Origin: an uncultured Planctomyces sp.
GTDB taxonomy: Bacteria > Planctomycetota > Planctomycetia > Planctomycetales > Planctomycetaceae
Assembly (NCBI GenBank): GCA_937904325.1
Contig: CALGTK010000034.1
Coordinates: 1 to 56,979, forward strand
Length of the DNA: 56,979 nt
Direction: 5' to 3'
Program-made: the position numbers and the translations under genes
In this document: one piece after another, positions 17,547-27,679 of the stretch
How the letters are laid out: every line of letters begins with the position of its first letter
Numbering within the stretch: position 1 is the first letter of the stretch
Notes under the pieces: model-generated
The model's input: the letters and a program-made list of their open reading frames with translations, nothing else
Databases searched by the model: none
Told to the model about the DNA's origin: nothing

Positions 17547-18551
17547 TCAGGCTTCTTTCGAGTCGATCCAGGTCATCATGCTGCGGAGCTGTTTGCCGAC
17601 TTCTTCGATCTGGTGAGTTCGTTCTCGCCGACGAGTTGCTCCGAAGGAAGCCTGGTTGACTTTGTTTTCAAGCAACCAGTCACGAGCGAACTCACCGCTC
17701 TGAATTTCGTCGAGAATCTTCTTCATTTCGACTTTGACTTCCGGGCCAACGATGCGTGGGCCACGAGTGTAGTCGCCGTACTCGGCCGTATTTGAAACGC
17801 TGTACCGCATGTAGTTCAGACCGCCCTGGTAGAACAGATCGACAATCAGCTTCAGTTCGTGCATACACTCGAAGTAAGCCATTTCCGGCTGGTAGCCAGC
17901 TTCTACGAGCGTTTCGAATCCGGCTTTCACCAGAGCACTGACGCCGCCACAAAGAACGACCTGTTCGCCGAAGAGGTCCGTTTCGGTTTCTTCCGCGAAA
18001 GTAGTTTCAATGACGCCGCCACGCGTTCCACCGATACCCTTGGCATAGGCCAGAGCGAGCTGCTTCGAGCTGTCAGACGAACCGGGGTACATGGCGATGA
18101 GTGAAGGAACTCCGCCACCTTTTTCGTATTCAGAGCGGACGAGGTGACCTGGACCCTTCGGAGCGACGAGTGCTGCGTCGACGCCTTCCGGAGGAGTGAT
18201 CTGTCCGAAGTGAACGTTGAATCCGTGCGAGCACATCAGCAGGTTGGCGGGCTCAAGGTTTGGCAGAACGTCAGCTTTGAAGACGTCTCCCTGAACTTCG
18301 TCCGGAAGCAGGATGTTGATCAGATCGCCAGCTTTGGCGGCATCTGCGGCGGTCATCGGATCGAAGCCGTGGCTGACTGCCAGATCGTAGTTTGCACTGC
18401 CTTTACGCTGACCGACGACGACGTTGCAACCGCTGTCTTTGAGGTTTTGAGCCTGAGCGTGTCCCTGGCTGCCGTATCCAAGAATCGCAACAGTCTTGTC
18501 TTTAAGGAGTGACAGGTCGGCATCATCGTCGTAGTAAATCGTAACTGGCAT
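17547..18551 (-). CDS. ilvC: Ketol-acid reductoisomerase
   Basis: 334-residue class I ketol-acid reductoisomerase. It catalyses alkyl migration and NADPH-dependent reduction of acetolactate or acetohydroxybutyrate in valine, leucine and isoleucine synthesis. The dinucleotide-binding motif is GYGSQG at residues 25-30, followed by GQRKGS. Other family blocks are seen, such as [19 protein letters not shown]-like sequence with the catalytic His, [12 protein letters not shown], and a C-terminal [18 protein letters not shown]. The frame is open upstream to 18737, but those 62 residues overlap ilvN and lack family similarity. The start at 18551 ([13 protein letters not shown]) matches the family. 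It is downstream of ilvN (gap 158 bp) and ends at a strong hairpin. The acetolactate synthase large subunit is not in the window. Confidence 0.97.
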   Translation of the reverse strand: MPVTIYYDDDADLSLLKDKTVAILGYGSQGHAQAQNLKDSGCNVVVGQRKGSANYDLAVSHGFDPMTAADAAKAGDLINILLPDEVQGDVFKADVLPNLEPANLLMCSHGFNVHFGQITPPEGVDAALVAPKGPGHLVRSEYEKGGGVPSLIAMYPGSSDSSKQLALAYAKGIGGTRGGVIETTFAEETETDLFGEQVVLCGGVSALVKAGFETLVEAGYQPEMAYFECMHELKLIVDLFYQGGLNYMRYSVSNTAEYGDYTRGPRIVGPEVKVEMKKILDEIQSGEFARDWLLENKVNQASFGATRRRERTHQIEEVGKQLRSMMTWIDSKEA

Positions 18552-18709
18552 GGCTTGGGTCTTTCGGACGTGGTTTAAGTATACCTCGCTCCAGGTTAAG
18601 GAACGGGGAGCAGGCTTCGTACCTGCTGAAATCTGAAACCGTCGTGCTAACGGTTGTGTGGTTGTCGGTGGGCTGACGTCCGCCCGACTCGTACTCGACA
18701 GGCGAGTGT

Positions 18710-19243
18710 TCAACAGGCGGCGGTCGGATCCTCGCAAGCTGCCCGTTCGTCGACGTCGACGTTTTCCTCGTTTGAACGCAGCAGAGCGATTCTGCCCGTA
18801 CGAACCAGTTCGAGGATGTCGAAAGGTCGCATCAGATCGATGAACGCCTCCAGCTTTTTTTCCGGGCCGGAGATTTCAATCATCACATGGCCAGGGCTGA
18901 CATCCACCAGACTTCCACGGAAGATATCGACCAGTTCTTTGACCTCGCTGCGGTTGCTGCCAGACGCGGCAACTTTCATCAGCATCAGATCACGTTCAAC
19001 GAATTCTTTGCCGGAGAAATCGATCACTCGGACTATCGTGACAATCTTTTCAAGCTGCTTACGGATCTGATCAAGAACTTTTTCGTCGCCGCTGACGACA
19101 AACGTGATCCGCGAGAACTCCGGATTTTCGGTTTCACCGACTGCAAGGCTCTCAATATTGAAGGCGCGCGAGGCCATCATCCCCGAAACATGTGCCAGGA
19201 CACCTGGCTGATTGACAACGACTGCTGAGAGAACGTGTTTCAT
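18710..19243 (-). CDS. ilvN: Acetolactate synthase small (regulatory) subunit
   Basis: 177-residue regulatory subunit of acetolactate synthase, which stabilises the catalytic subunit and mediates feedback by valine. The N-terminal ACT domain begins at once: [20 protein letters not shown], then [14 protein letters not shown]. The C-terminal half (about 85-160) has the usual [23 protein letters not shown] and a [16 protein letters not shown] block. The frame opens 12 codons earlier at 19279, but the ACT fold starts at the ATG at 19243. The tail after residue 160 is short, acidic and Cys-containing. Position before ilvC on the same strand is the classical order. The long ilvN-ilvC gap has a weak hairpin near 18612-18630 (AGCAGG and CCTGCT), perhaps for partial read-through. 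Confidence 0.96.
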   Translation of the reverse strand: MKHVLSAVVVNQPGVLAHVSGMMASRAFNIESLAVGETENPEFSRITFVVSGDEKVLDQIRKQLEKIVTIVRVIDFSGKEFVERDLMLMKVAASGSNRSEVKELVDIFRGSLVDVSPGHVMIEISGPEKKLEAFIDLMRPFDILELVRTGRIALLRSNEENVDVDERAACEDPTAAC

Positions 19244-19770
19244 TACAATACTCGGTTGAAATCTGCCGAAATTGTCCAAACTGATCGCACAAACTCGGCG
19301 TCGGAAAACAAGTTGGCCAGTCTACCCCTGCCAACAACGAATCACAACGATTGCCGAGTCACCCGAACAAGTGCCCCGATTTTGCCACAAGTCGTTTCGC
19401 CTTGGCAGGTTAGTCGGTTTAGCCACGATGATTTGAATTCGAATTTAACTCGTCGGGCCAGAGGAAGGATGACCGCTCGACACTTCAACCAAAGCCGACA
19501 AATCATTGTATTCGGTGGAAACCAGGAGCATTTTTTGCGATCGAGAGAGAACCTGGGTGTCGAAGAATGTGTAGATCGCTCAAGATGACGCACGACTCGG
19601 CAGGGAAATTGTCGAGTCGCGTTGCTCTCAGAACAGCCCCTCCGATCGACATCCGAGCCGCGACAGCCGCAGAACACAATCGCGGGAGATGGTTCTCCGT
19701 GATAACCGATCTTTGCCGTTCAGTCTGACCTTGATGGCAGACGGCTGGACCGATCGAGAGTGAGGATGCG
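19244..19770. other. Intergenic region between ilvN and a small acidic protein gene
   Basis: About 530 bp separating divergent genes. Open frames on both strands are short or overlap, with no recognisable family. It should carry the ilvNC promoter. I find no convincing promoter boxes, leader peptide with branched-chain codons, or T-box-like structure. Confidence 0.5.
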
Positions 19771-20127
19771 ATGAGTGGAATTGGATCTGCCGGCTTCGGG
19801 CCCGGTGTCAACCCGTACGCGGGCAACGTCAACAGCACCAAAGGAACCGACGCCGCACGTGCGGATTCCTCAGACCGTTCCACTGCCGCCGACCGGTCAT
19901 CGTTTTCCCAGAACCTGAACGGTGCCGGCGAAACTGAACGCTCCGACGATCGTGACGCCGACGCTTTCTTCACGGCGAACGGCGAAAACGGCGATCAGAA
20001 GGAAGAGTCAGAACAGCAGCCTGAATCCACGGAAGACTCGACGTCAACCGGTCCAACGTCCGGTCCGTCAGCAATCGACCAACCGCTCGACGACCACCGA
20101 GGCAACATGATCAACTTCGACGCCTGA
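19771..20127 (+). CDS. Small acidic, disordered protein
   Basis: 118 residues beginning MSGIGSAGFGPGVNPYAG. The composition is rich in Ser, Thr, Asp, Glu and Gly, with no hydrophobic helix and no signal peptide, so it should be intrinsically disordered. The SDDRDADAFF segment and the short acidic end (MINFDA) recall small conserved planctomycete proteins I have seen, but I cannot attach a function. The ATG at 19771 follows a GAGAGTGAGG ribosome-binding site at good spacing, which is the main support for translation. A minus-strand frame overlapping it has no coding character. It converges with the DUF1549 gene. Confidence 0.7.
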   Translation: MSGIGSAGFGPGVNPYAGNVNSTKGTDAARADSSDRSTAADRSSFSQNLNGAGETERSDDRDADAFFTANGENGDQKEESEQQPESTEDSTSTGPTSGPSAIDQPLDDHRGNMINFDA

Positions 20128-20174
20128 GAGTTTCGTCGCGTGGGGTTGTACGTTTCCGATGCCGGAGGCGACTG

Positions 20175-22613
20175 TTAATGCCGCAACAGGAACTCGTTCG
20201 AATTCAGCAGCGCGAATTGCAGGTCAAACAGCCCGGCTCGGATATCAGGCATCGACTTAAAATAATTATCGATCAGTTCGCGTTCCTGAGTAGTGGGTCG
20301 GCGATTGACTGTTGTCAGATAAATCAGTTCGACCATCTGGTCCGCAGCCTTGCCAGCAGCCAGCCATTTGCTGATTCGACCTTCCGGCGACTTGATGTTG
20401 TTCACAATGGCCGGGTTATTGAGCATCTGAATGACTTGGCTCAACGACGGCTCTGGATCGCGAGCGCACTCGCACGTTGCATCCCGCACCGGTTTTGAAA
20501 ACGCCATCAGGAATGAATGGTCGACCGTGCCGCTTGCCAGTTCGATCGCCCGCGTACCGGGTGGGAAACCTGGGAAGTGTTCGGCGATACCAGTGACCGC
20601 CGAGATCGCATCAAGAATCTGCTCAGCCTGCAACATCTGAATCTGTGCGTGAGCAAAGTAACGATCCGGTGCGGCAGCCTGCAACGACTGTTGTTTCACC
20701 GGTTCAGCACTTAGCTGGTACGTGCTTGAATTCAAAATGACTCTCAGCACGGGTTTAATACGAAACCCGTTGGCAACGAATGCAGCAGCCAGTTGATCAA
20801 GCAGTTCGGCATTGGAGGGCGGGTTCGTATCGCGAAAATCGTCGACTGGATCGACGATGCCTTTACCTATCAAATGAAACCAGAGCCGATTCACAATCGA
20901 CCGCGCGAAGTACGGATTGTCGGGTTTCAACAGCCACTCGACGAGCTTCTTACGACGGTCATCATCCGGGCTCAGTTCGCCCGGAGACTCGCCAAAAGCA
21001 ACCGGCTCGACATTCTTACCGGTGATCGGATGCCGTACTTCAGTTCGTCGATCCAGATATACAATCTCGTCATCTCGCATAAACTGCTGCCCTTTGAATT
21101 TCACGCGAGAGAAGTAGGCCGCGAATCCGTAATAGTCGTCCTGAGCGATCGCTTCAAAGGGATGGTTGTGACATTTCGCACAACCGATACGAACACCCAG
21201 AAAGAGTTGCGACATTGCCTCAGCCGCGTCTTCGGGAGTGCGTGCGACGCGATGGAAGTTAGCCGCCGGTCGATTCAATGTGTTACCCAGGCTGGTAAGC
21301 GTTTCGCGAGTAAACTCGTCGAATGGTCGATCGTGCTGAAAACGGTCGACCAGGTAGCGATGAAAGCTGTGCACCCCGCGTTTGCTGATCGTGACGTCGC
21401 TGCCGCGCATCACGTCAGCCCATTTCATCGCCCAGAAAACGGCGAACTCGTCCCGCTGAAGCAGTTGGTCAATCAGCAGGTTCCGTTTGTCTGGCTCTAT
21501 CGAATCAAGAAACGCAACTGCCTCTTCAGCGGTCGGCACGGTACCAATCGTGTCAAGGAACGCACGCCGAAGAAATACTTCGTCAGTCGCGAGTTCAGCT
21601 GGCAGGATCTGCAGTTGTCGCTGATGATCAAAGACGCTCTTGTCGACAAAGTTGTTGACCCGCGGAGAGCGATACTTGAACTGCTCGTCCGGCTGCACGC
21701 ACGTCAGCCGTGCGCCAACGATCTGACCGAGATAACGCACCAGAAAAGTGGCTTCAGCAGTTCCAGAGAACTCAACGAGTCCGGACGTCGACACTGAAGC
21801 TTCAGCATCGTCGTTGGATGTAAACACGGCGAGGTCCGTGACGTCTCGTGTCGAGCCATCGTCGAAGTGCGCGATCGCGATCAGTTGCTGTGTTGGATGT
21901 TCGGCCGCGAGACGACGCTGTTTCGGGATGACTTCCAGACGCTGGAGTGTTCGTTCCGTCGCGCTGGGCAGACAACCTTCAGAGATCCACATCCGCAGTG
22001 CCTGGTACGTTGTGTCTGCCGAGAGAAATCGGATCCCACCCTGGTGCGGAATTTGTCCCAGCCCCTTCCGCAAGATGAGACTGTCGTCTGGAGCCTGGGG
22101 ATTGGTTCGGCGACCAAACGTCTCTCGCGCCAGAGTGGTGAAGTCGAGCGTCGGATCAAAACCGCGCAAGCTGAGTCGGAACCCATTCTTCCCCTGCGGA
22201 GATCCATGGCAGGCTCCGGAGTTGCAGCCCGCTCGGCTCAGTGCCGCAAGTACGTCTGTGTTGAAATCGATCGGGTCCGCCGTTCCGAAGTTTCTTACCG
22301 TCACGGTCGCAATGACTTCAACTCCACTGTGCCGGGCGACGATTTCCGCGGTGCCGAAACCTCGCGGCAGAACAAGCCCGTCCGAAGTGACGACGGCGAT
22401 GTTCGGTGATCGGCTCTCAAAGCGGACTTCTCGAGTCAGGTCGAATTGTTCGACGCGGTCGGAGAAATGTCCGGTAGCCAGCAACTGCTGCTGAGCTCGC
22501 GAGCCGACGAGTTCAAACTTTGTCGGTTCCACAGAGATTCTCGCAAGAGGTAACGCTGCATTCACCGTTGGAGCGGCTATCAGCAAAGCAATGAAGACAA
22601 GGGCCGTTTTCAT
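20175..22613 (-). CDS. DUF1549/DUF1553 protein with bacterial Ig-like N-terminus
   Basis: 812 residues. There is a signal peptide (1-19), a bacterial Ig-like domain (about 22-108) and a cytochrome-like segment with GCNSGACHG (CX4CH). DUF1549 follows at about 320-510, including a second motif CAKCHNHPFE (CxxCH), and DUF1553 at about 555-800 (ARSIVNRLWFHLIGKGIVDP and NSSTYQLS). DUF1549/DUF1553 proteins are typical of Planctomycetes and usually sit beside DUF1501 genes; their reaction is unknown. The start codon overlaps the stop of the upstream PPC-domain gene by 4 bp (ATGA), so translation is coupled. A DUF1501 gene lies on the far side of that partner, divergently transcribed. Exported, probably haem-binding. 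Confidence 0.92.
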   Translation of the reverse strand: MKTALVFIALLIAAPTVNAALPLARISVEPTKFELVGSRAQQQLLATGHFSDRVEQFDLTREVRFESRSPNIAVVTSDGLVLPRGFGTAEIVARHSGVEVIATVTVRNFGTADPIDFNTDVLAALSRAGCNSGACHGSPQGKNGFRLSLRGFDPTLDFTTLARETFGRRTNPQAPDDSLILRKGLGQIPHQGGIRFLSADTTYQALRMWISEGCLPSATERTLQRLEVIPKQRRLAAEHPTQQLIAIAHFDDGSTRDVTDLAVFTSNDDAEASVSTSGLVEFSGTAEATFLVRYLGQIVGARLTCVQPDEQFKYRSPRVNNFVDKSVFDHQRQLQILPAELATDEVFLRRAFLDTIGTVPTAEEAVAFLDSIEPDKRNLLIDQLLQRDEFAVFWAMKWADVMRGSDVTISKRGVHSFHRYLVDRFQHDRPFDEFTRETLTSLGNTLNRPAANFHRVARTPEDAAEAMSQLFLGVRIGCAKCHNHPFEAIAQDDYYGFAAYFSRVKFKGQQFMRDDEIVYLDRRTEVRHPITGKNVEPVAFGESPGELSPDDDRRKKLVEWLLKPDNPYFARSIVNRLWFHLIGKGIVDPVDDFRDTNPPSNAELLDQLAAAFVANGFRIKPVLRVILNSSTYQLSAEPVKQQSLQAAAPDRYFAHAQIQMLQAEQILDAISAVTGIAEHFPGFPPGTRAIELASGTVDHSFLMAFSKPVRDATCECARDPEPSLSQVIQMLNNPAIVNNIKSPEGRISKWLAAGKAADQMVELIYLTTVNRRPTTQERELIDNYFKSMPDIRAGLFDLQFALLNSNEFLLRH

Positions 22614-25012
22614 TCTGGTTTCTTCTCTTCTGGTTTCTTGACGTCGATCGAGAAATTCGGTTCGCGAAGGTGTTCTTCGTAACGACCGACGTTACCGGTT
22701 GATTCACAGCGAATATTGATCCGTCCGGGTCTTCGATCCGCCGGGATCGGGATGTCAAGTTCCACAAATGGCTTGCCTGCCGAGATCACAATCTTCTCGG
22801 GCAGCTCCAGTCCGTAACTCAGTGACGGCACAATCGTGACCTCACCGTTGTAAGTCGCAGTTCGGTTGGCGAGAACTTTGAACTTCGCCACGCCACCGGG
22901 TACGACGGTTTCTGACGTCAACTCGAACGTCGGCTTGAACGCGCTGCGCAGGTCGAGATCGAACGTTCTGAAAAGCGTCACTTCATGCCCACCGAATTCG
23001 GCAGTCGCACTTAGATCTACACGTTTTTTTTCGTAACGCGTGTTGATGCGATTGTAGAAAATGCCCTCGACGTTTGGCCCAGCAATCGTTGCATCGGGAA
23101 TGTGTGCAAAGACGTTGTCGCGTTCCTGTTCCTCGACCCCGATCTGACCGCCGGTCGCTCGAAAGATGATCGGAGCATCGAATCCGACATTGGCAGTTCG
23201 CTGTGTCGTGATCGGAAAACTGGCCGTCTGGTACTTCGTCAGAACAATCAATTCCTTGGCGGGACCAACCGAGAACGGCGCCGGCGGTGTGATCATTAAT
23301 GAAAAGCGTGAAGTCAGCGATGGCGGTAGCCTCAACTGGTTATCACGCAACGAGTAGTATCGCCGGTCCTTGTCGATCTGCTGACGATCAATCATCGGAT
23401 GCACCGAGACGATTGCTTCGGCGTTATCCATGCCGTCTTCGGATTTCCAACGGCCAACGATTTCGAGCGTCGAGATCCCCAGCGGTGCTTCTCCAGTCGC
23501 CACTAGACGGCAAATGGTTTCCGGCACGGCGGCGGGAATGGTCGATGGCTGAAGCGAAATGCCGGTCGGAGCACCAATCAGCTCCAATTCAATCGGTCCA
23601 CTGAGGCGTTCGCGCGTCACCTTGATCGGTATCGGTTGCCACGACTTCTGAGGAATCGTCAGACGGCTGACATCCGCGGCCAGCGTGAATTTTGGCTCGG
23701 GTTCGGCGATATCTATGCGGTACGCGAAAGATGGACCACCGTCTGCGGCAACTTCGCTGACCATCAGCCAATGCTGGCCATCGGTTCTCGCTCCAAAGGT
23801 GAAGCGAGCTTCAAGCGGCACCGTCTGTTGCTTGAACACGTAAGACGCATCGTCGTTCCGTTGAACCTCTCGACCGTCGGGTTGGTAAAGCACGAGTTCG
23901 AGGTCAGCAGCGGATCCGATTTCTCTTGACTCCGCAGTGATATTGATGGTCTGTCCTTTCGTCAGGTGGAAAGCGAAGCAGTCTCGATCATCAGGTGCGT
24001 TGATGATTCCACTGAGCATTCCCGGGATGGACACAACTGTTGCGGTTTCGTCGGGATCGTCATTCGGTTCCGATTCGAACGAGTGCTTCGTCAGCGAAGT
24101 CGATTGCAACGGGATCCACGTCGCGACGGTACGGGATGACGATCGAACTTCCTGAAAGAACGATCGCATTCGCGGCCGGGCGGCCACGGTAACTTCGAAC
24201 GGATCGTCAGAAATTTCCGGGAGCCACAACGAAGCCTTCGAGCCTGGCATGGCAACGGACGGAATCGCGACGTTCGCCGCCGGGAAATCTCCCATGCGCA
24301 GGACATAGTTCCATGCCTTGTTGCCTTCGTAACGCGACTCTCTAACTTCGACGATGAACCGTCCCGAAGTTTCGAACGTGTGTGCGAAGCGGCAGTCGTA
24401 AAACAGTCCGGGGTCGTTGTCCCGCTGCGCGACGATGCTGCCGGATTCGTCGCGGACGGTGATCAGCGGGTCGTAGTTCTTGCCGAATCGGCTGCCGACG
24501 ACTTCAAACGCGACAGACTGACCAGTGGCGACGTGGATGCCGTATTGATCGATAGCTGCCGGTCGGCACGACGCCACCAGGCAGCAAGGCAGGTCGACGT
24601 CGATCGACTGGCCGGCAACCTTCACTTCACCGGGTGCCGGAGTCAGCGGCAGTTCGTCGATCAGTACGATGTGGACATTGCTCAGTCCGCTTTGCGTAGC
24701 CAGACGGAGACCATGCAGCCCCAGTTGCGCATCGTCGGGCACGGTGATATCGAGCGTGACTTCGTTCTGATTGTTCGTGGTGATGATTGAACTCGAAACG
24801 GGTGACGTCGGCAAGGAAGCCCAGACTCCGACGGCCTGACGCAGGTCGTGACCTCGCAGCGTGACACGAGTCACCGCTCCGCGTTGCAGGACCGGCGGAT
24901 CGACCTCTTCAATAAACGGTGCCGCACATGCCGAACTGCTCAATACAACGAGTGCCGCAATGAACTGGGGTATGTTGATTATGCTGGGGAATAAAGGTTT
25001 TCGGATGGCCAT
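22610..25012 (-). CDS. Exported PPC-domain (pre-peptidase C-terminal) beta protein
   Basis: 800-residue exported protein with a signal peptide (hydrophobic stretch about 14-30, ending SSACAAP). An IPT/TIG-like beta domain comes first (VDPPVLQRGAVTRVTLRGHD). PPC-type domains follow, recognisable by FEVVGSRFGKNYDPLITVRD-like and DCFAFHLTKGQTINITAES-like strands (about 150-235 and 320-430). The remaining 350 residues are further beta-rich repeats. The C-terminus is lysine and glutamate rich (VKKPEEKKPE). No enzymatic motif is seen; the protein is probably a binding or scaffold partner of the translationally coupled DUF1549/DUF1553 protein. It is divergent from the DUF1501 gene at 25180, with a shared 167-bp promoter region. 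Confidence 0.88.
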   Translation of the reverse strand: MAIRKPLFPSIINIPQFIAALVVLSSSACAAPFIEEVDPPVLQRGAVTRVTLRGHDLRQAVGVWASLPTSPVSSSIITTNNQNEVTLDITVPDDAQLGLHGLRLATQSGLSNVHIVLIDELPLTPAPGEVKVAGQSIDVDLPCCLVASCRPAAIDQYGIHVATGQSVAFEVVGSRFGKNYDPLITVRDESGSIVAQRDNDPGLFYDCRFAHTFETSGRFIVEVRESRYEGNKAWNYVLRMGDFPAANVAIPSVAMPGSKASLWLPEISDDPFEVTVAARPRMRSFFQEVRSSSRTVATWIPLQSTSLTKHSFESEPNDDPDETATVVSIPGMLSGIINAPDDRDCFAFHLTKGQTINITAESREIGSAADLELVLYQPDGREVQRNDDASYVFKQQTVPLEARFTFGARTDGQHWLMVSEVAADGGPSFAYRIDIAEPEPKFTLAADVSRLTIPQKSWQPIPIKVTRERLSGPIELELIGAPTGISLQPSTIPAAVPETICRLVATGEAPLGISTLEIVGRWKSEDGMDNAEAIVSVHPMIDRQQIDKDRRYYSLRDNQLRLPPSLTSRFSLMITPPAPFSVGPAKELIVLTKYQTASFPITTQRTANVGFDAPIIFRATGGQIGVEEQERDNVFAHIPDATIAGPNVEGIFYNRINTRYEKKRVDLSATAEFGGHEVTLFRTFDLDLRSAFKPTFELTSETVVPGGVAKFKVLANRTATYNGEVTIVPSLSYGLELPEKIVISAGKPFVELDIPIPADRRPGRINIRCESTGNVGRYEEHLREPNFSIDVKKPEEKKPE

Positions 25013-25179
25013 ATAGAGATGCCGGTTAGGGATTGGGGCTTAACTGACTCTTGCAGTTTGATTATGTTGACGTATCAGCATCCTTTTATCGATAGCATAA
25101 GGCGGTATCTACTTCACCTTTTCTGTCGTCTCGAACGATTTGAAATTAAACGCGTGGCATTCGCCACTACGGAGAAAAA
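25013..25179. promoter_or_regulatory. Divergent promoter region of a DUF1501 / PPC-DUF1549 pair
   Basis: AT-rich 167 bp between divergently transcribed genes that belong to one functional module. TTGACG at 25067-25072 resembles a -35 box, but the nearest -10-like element (TAGCAT at 25093) is 20 bases away, so the exact promoter is uncertain. GGAG at about 25171 serves the DUF1501 start. Confidence 0.4.
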
Positions 25180-26574
25180 ATGCTCAATCTGTTCGGACCA
25201 GGCCTGAGAACCGGGATTGATCGACGAGAACTGTTACAGATTGGCAGCCTCGCAATGGGTGGTGTTTCGTTGCCCGGCCTGATGCGTCAGTCCGTGGCTG
25301 CCGAAACCTCAAAGGGTCACGGTCCGGGATTCGGCCGCGCGAAGAACTGTATCATCCTCTACTTATCCGGCGCAAATCCACAACACGACATGTATGACCC
25401 GAAACCGGACACCCCGCCGGAAATCCGCGGTGAGTTCGGTACGATCGCCACCTCGACTCCGACAATCCGGTTCGGTGAACACTGTCAGGGCGCCGCAAAG
25501 TTAATGAATCGAACGGCGCTCGTCCGGTCGATGCACCATGATCATAACGACCACGCGCGCGGCTCTTACCAGATGTTTACGGGAACTCGGTACGCCGGCA
25601 GCGTGCCAGATGCCAACAACATGTCGCGTCAGGACATGCCGCATTTGGGCTCGTGCGTCGCGAAGCTGGCTCCGGGCAAAGGTCCGATGTTTCCCTTCGT
25701 GATCGTGCCACACCGCATGGATGTCGCGGGTGGACGCCGAGTCGGGCAGTTCGCCGGGATGCTGGGCGGCAAATACGACCCCATGCTGACGGCCGGCAAT
25801 CCGAACGACGACAACTTCCGACTCGACCATCTGCCGCTGCGGCCGCTGGAAAAGCCGGAAGCCATCAGACGCAGGCTAACCCTGGTCGACCAGTTGAACG
25901 GCCAGACGGAATATCTGCGCGATGGCAATCTTGCTCAGTCGATCAGTCAGGCACAGACGAAAGCGGTTGAGGTCATCAGTTCACAGAAAGTTCGCGACGC
26001 TGTCGATCTGTCATCGGTCGATCCGGTCGAGCGGGCACGCTACGGCCGCAACCTGTTCGGACAGTCGGTAATGCTGGGGCGACGGTTGCTCGAAGCGGGC
26101 TCGCGACTCGTGCAGTGCAACTGGCAGCGAACTCAGGGCAAGAATGGTTTCGCCTGGGACACGCACTGGAACAATTTCTCGGCGTTGAAAGAAGAACTCA
26201 TTCCGGCGCAGGACAAGGCGTTGTACGCACTTGTTACGGATTTGGAGAAGACTGGTCAGCTTGATGAAACACTGGTCGTCGTCGCCGCCGAGTTCGGACG
26301 CTCGCCCAAAGTCACACTGAAAAACGGCGGCCGCGAACACTGGCCCGACGTCTACACGGTCAGCTTTATCGGAGCAGGCATCAAAGGCGGTCAGGTCTAC
26401 GGATCGTCTGACAAAATGGGAGCCTATCCCGCCGACGACCCGACCACACCGGCCGACTTCGTCGCGACGATTTATCACTTTCTGGGCATCGATCCTCACC
26501 AGGAAGCCCACGATCAGCAAAGCCGACCATTCACACTTTCAAAGGGCAAACCGATTTCACTGGAAGTCGGTTAG
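25180..26574 (+). CDS. DUF1501 domain-containing protein, exported
   Basis: 464-residue DUF1501 protein with a twin-arginine-like leader (DRRELLQIGSLAMGGVSLPG, residues 15-34). Family blocks visible are CIILYLSGANPQHDMYDPKP, HHDHNDHARGSYQMFTGTRY and VVVAAEFGRSPKVTLKNGG followed by REHWPDVYTVSF. Histidines and aspartates in these blocks resemble metal positions of alkaline phosphatase-like folds, but activity is unproven. Good ribosome-binding site (GGAGAAAAA just before the ATG). Divergent from the PPC/DUF1549 operon, so it is probably coregulated with it. It converges with xerC, leaving 74 bp. Intact. Confidence 0.93.
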   Translation: MLNLFGPGLRTGIDRRELLQIGSLAMGGVSLPGLMRQSVAAETSKGHGPGFGRAKNCIILYLSGANPQHDMYDPKPDTPPEIRGEFGTIATSTPTIRFGEHCQGAAKLMNRTALVRSMHHDHNDHARGSYQMFTGTRYAGSVPDANNMSRQDMPHLGSCVAKLAPGKGPMFPFVIVPHRMDVAGGRRVGQFAGMLGGKYDPMLTAGNPNDDNFRLDHLPLRPLEKPEAIRRRLTLVDQLNGQTEYLRDGNLAQSISQAQTKAVEVISSQKVRDAVDLSSVDPVERARYGRNLFGQSVMLGRRLLEAGSRLVQCNWQRTQGKNGFAWDTHWNNFSALKEELIPAQDKALYALVTDLEKTGQLDETLVVVAAEFGRSPKVTLKNGGREHWPDVYTVSFIGAGIKGGQVYGSSDKMGAYPADDPTTPADFVATIYHFLGIDPHQEAHDQQSRPFTLSKGKPISLEVG

Positions 26575-26648
26575 GAGCGAGAAAGTAACGTGAGGCAGGT
26601 TTTTAACTTGTCGAGACAGAGTGCAGTCCTGCCCACGGTCAACCCATT

Positions 26649-27560
26649 CTAACCCCCACCGCCGTTCTTTGCCGAATGCGGGTGAGCCTGCTCGTAGGTT
26701 TCCTGCATGCGGCGTGTACTGACGTGCGTATAGATTTGCGTCGTCGTCAGGCTCTTGTGGCCCAGAAGTTCCTGGACGCTTCGCAGATCCGCGCCCCCAT
26801 CGAGCAGGTGCGTTGCGAAGCTGTGCCGCAGAGAGTGCGGTGTCGATTGTCGGTCGAGGCCGGTCAGCATCAAATATTTATCCAGCATCCGCCCGATGCT
26901 GCGCGTCGTGAGCCGTTTGCCGAACTTATTCAGGAAAAGAGGATTGCCATCCTTGTTCTGAAGGTTTGGCTGCCGAACTTCCAGCCATTCGTTGAGCGCT
27001 TTAACCGCGTACTTGCCCAGTGGGCTGATGCGTTCTTTACGACCCTTTCCGATGACTCGTAAAACGTCCGAGTCACGATCCCAACTCCCGACATCCAGGC
27101 TGACGACTTCCGCGACTCGAAGCCCGGCCGAGTACGTTGTCTCAAGGATTGCGCGGTCGCGAAGCCCCATTGGCTCATTCGCCGGTGGAGCTTCCAGCAG
27201 TGTCGCCAGTTGATCGATCGTCAACAGGTTAGGAAGCTTGCGACCAGTCCTCGGGGTTCTCAACGCTTGCGCAGGATTCGACGTCGTCATCCCTTCGCGC
27301 TGACAGAAACGGAACAGACTTCTCAGGCATGCAAGTCGGCGGGCGACCGTCGTCTTCGCGTAGTCACATTCATGAAGATACGCGACGTACGCTCGCAACA
27401 TGCCTACGCTGACTTGCTTCGCTTCCGGGATATAGCCAACTCGATCCTGGAAATAGTCGATCAAACTGGCGACGTCCTCAGCGTACGATTTCACTGTGAG
27501 TGGCGACGAGTTTTTCTCGATCTTCAGGTGCCGAAGAAATCCGTCGATTGCCTGTTCCAT
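26649..27560 (-). CDS. xerC: Tyrosine recombinase XerC
   Basis: 303-residue tyrosine recombinase, most like XerC, which with XerD resolves chromosome dimers at dif. The N-terminal core-binding SAM-like domain covers about residues 1-90 and the catalytic domain about 110-290. The catalytic residues are all present: R148 (YSAGLRVAE), K172 (GKGRKER), H242 and R245 ([13 protein letters not shown]), H268 (LLGHKS) and Y277 (QIYTHV). Normal length with no truncation, and no flanking repeats or cargo that would suggest an integrase of a mobile element. The next gene upstream on the same strand is a small conserved protein gene 119 bp away. The start lacks a strong ribosome-binding site. Confidence 0.93.
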   Translation of the reverse strand: MEQAIDGFLRHLKIEKNSSPLTVKSYAEDVASLIDYFQDRVGYIPEAKQVSVGMLRAYVAYLHECDYAKTTVARRLACLRSLFRFCQREGMTTSNPAQALRTPRTGRKLPNLLTIDQLATLLEAPPANEPMGLRDRAILETTYSAGLRVAEVVSLDVGSWDRDSDVLRVIGKGRKERISPLGKYAVKALNEWLEVRQPNLQNKDGNPLFLNKFGKRLTTRSIGRMLDKYLMLTGLDRQSTPHSLRHSFATHLLDGGADLRSVQELLGHKSLTTTQIYTHVSTRRMQETYEQAHPHSAKNGGGG

Positions 27561-27679
27561 GAGCCGTCAGCCATCTCGTTCGGCGGGAGTGTCCACAAAA
27601 AATGCCAGCAGGAGTTCTTATCGGGAACCACCGGCTGGCATTTCAGTATTTTGACTTCAGGCGCACTCACCGGCCTGTC

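Noticed and set aside
19503-19973. 156-codon minus-strand open frame
   Set aside because: Overlaps the better supported small acidic gene and has no domain or coding character; treated as a shadow.
20793-21797. 334-codon plus-strand open frame
   Set aside because: Lies wholly inside the DUF1549/DUF1553 gene on the other strand; antisense shadow of a high-GC codon pattern.
26649-27560. xerC as integrase of a mobile element
   Set aside because: No attachment repeats, cargo genes or tRNA nearby, and the sequence fits housekeeping XerC.
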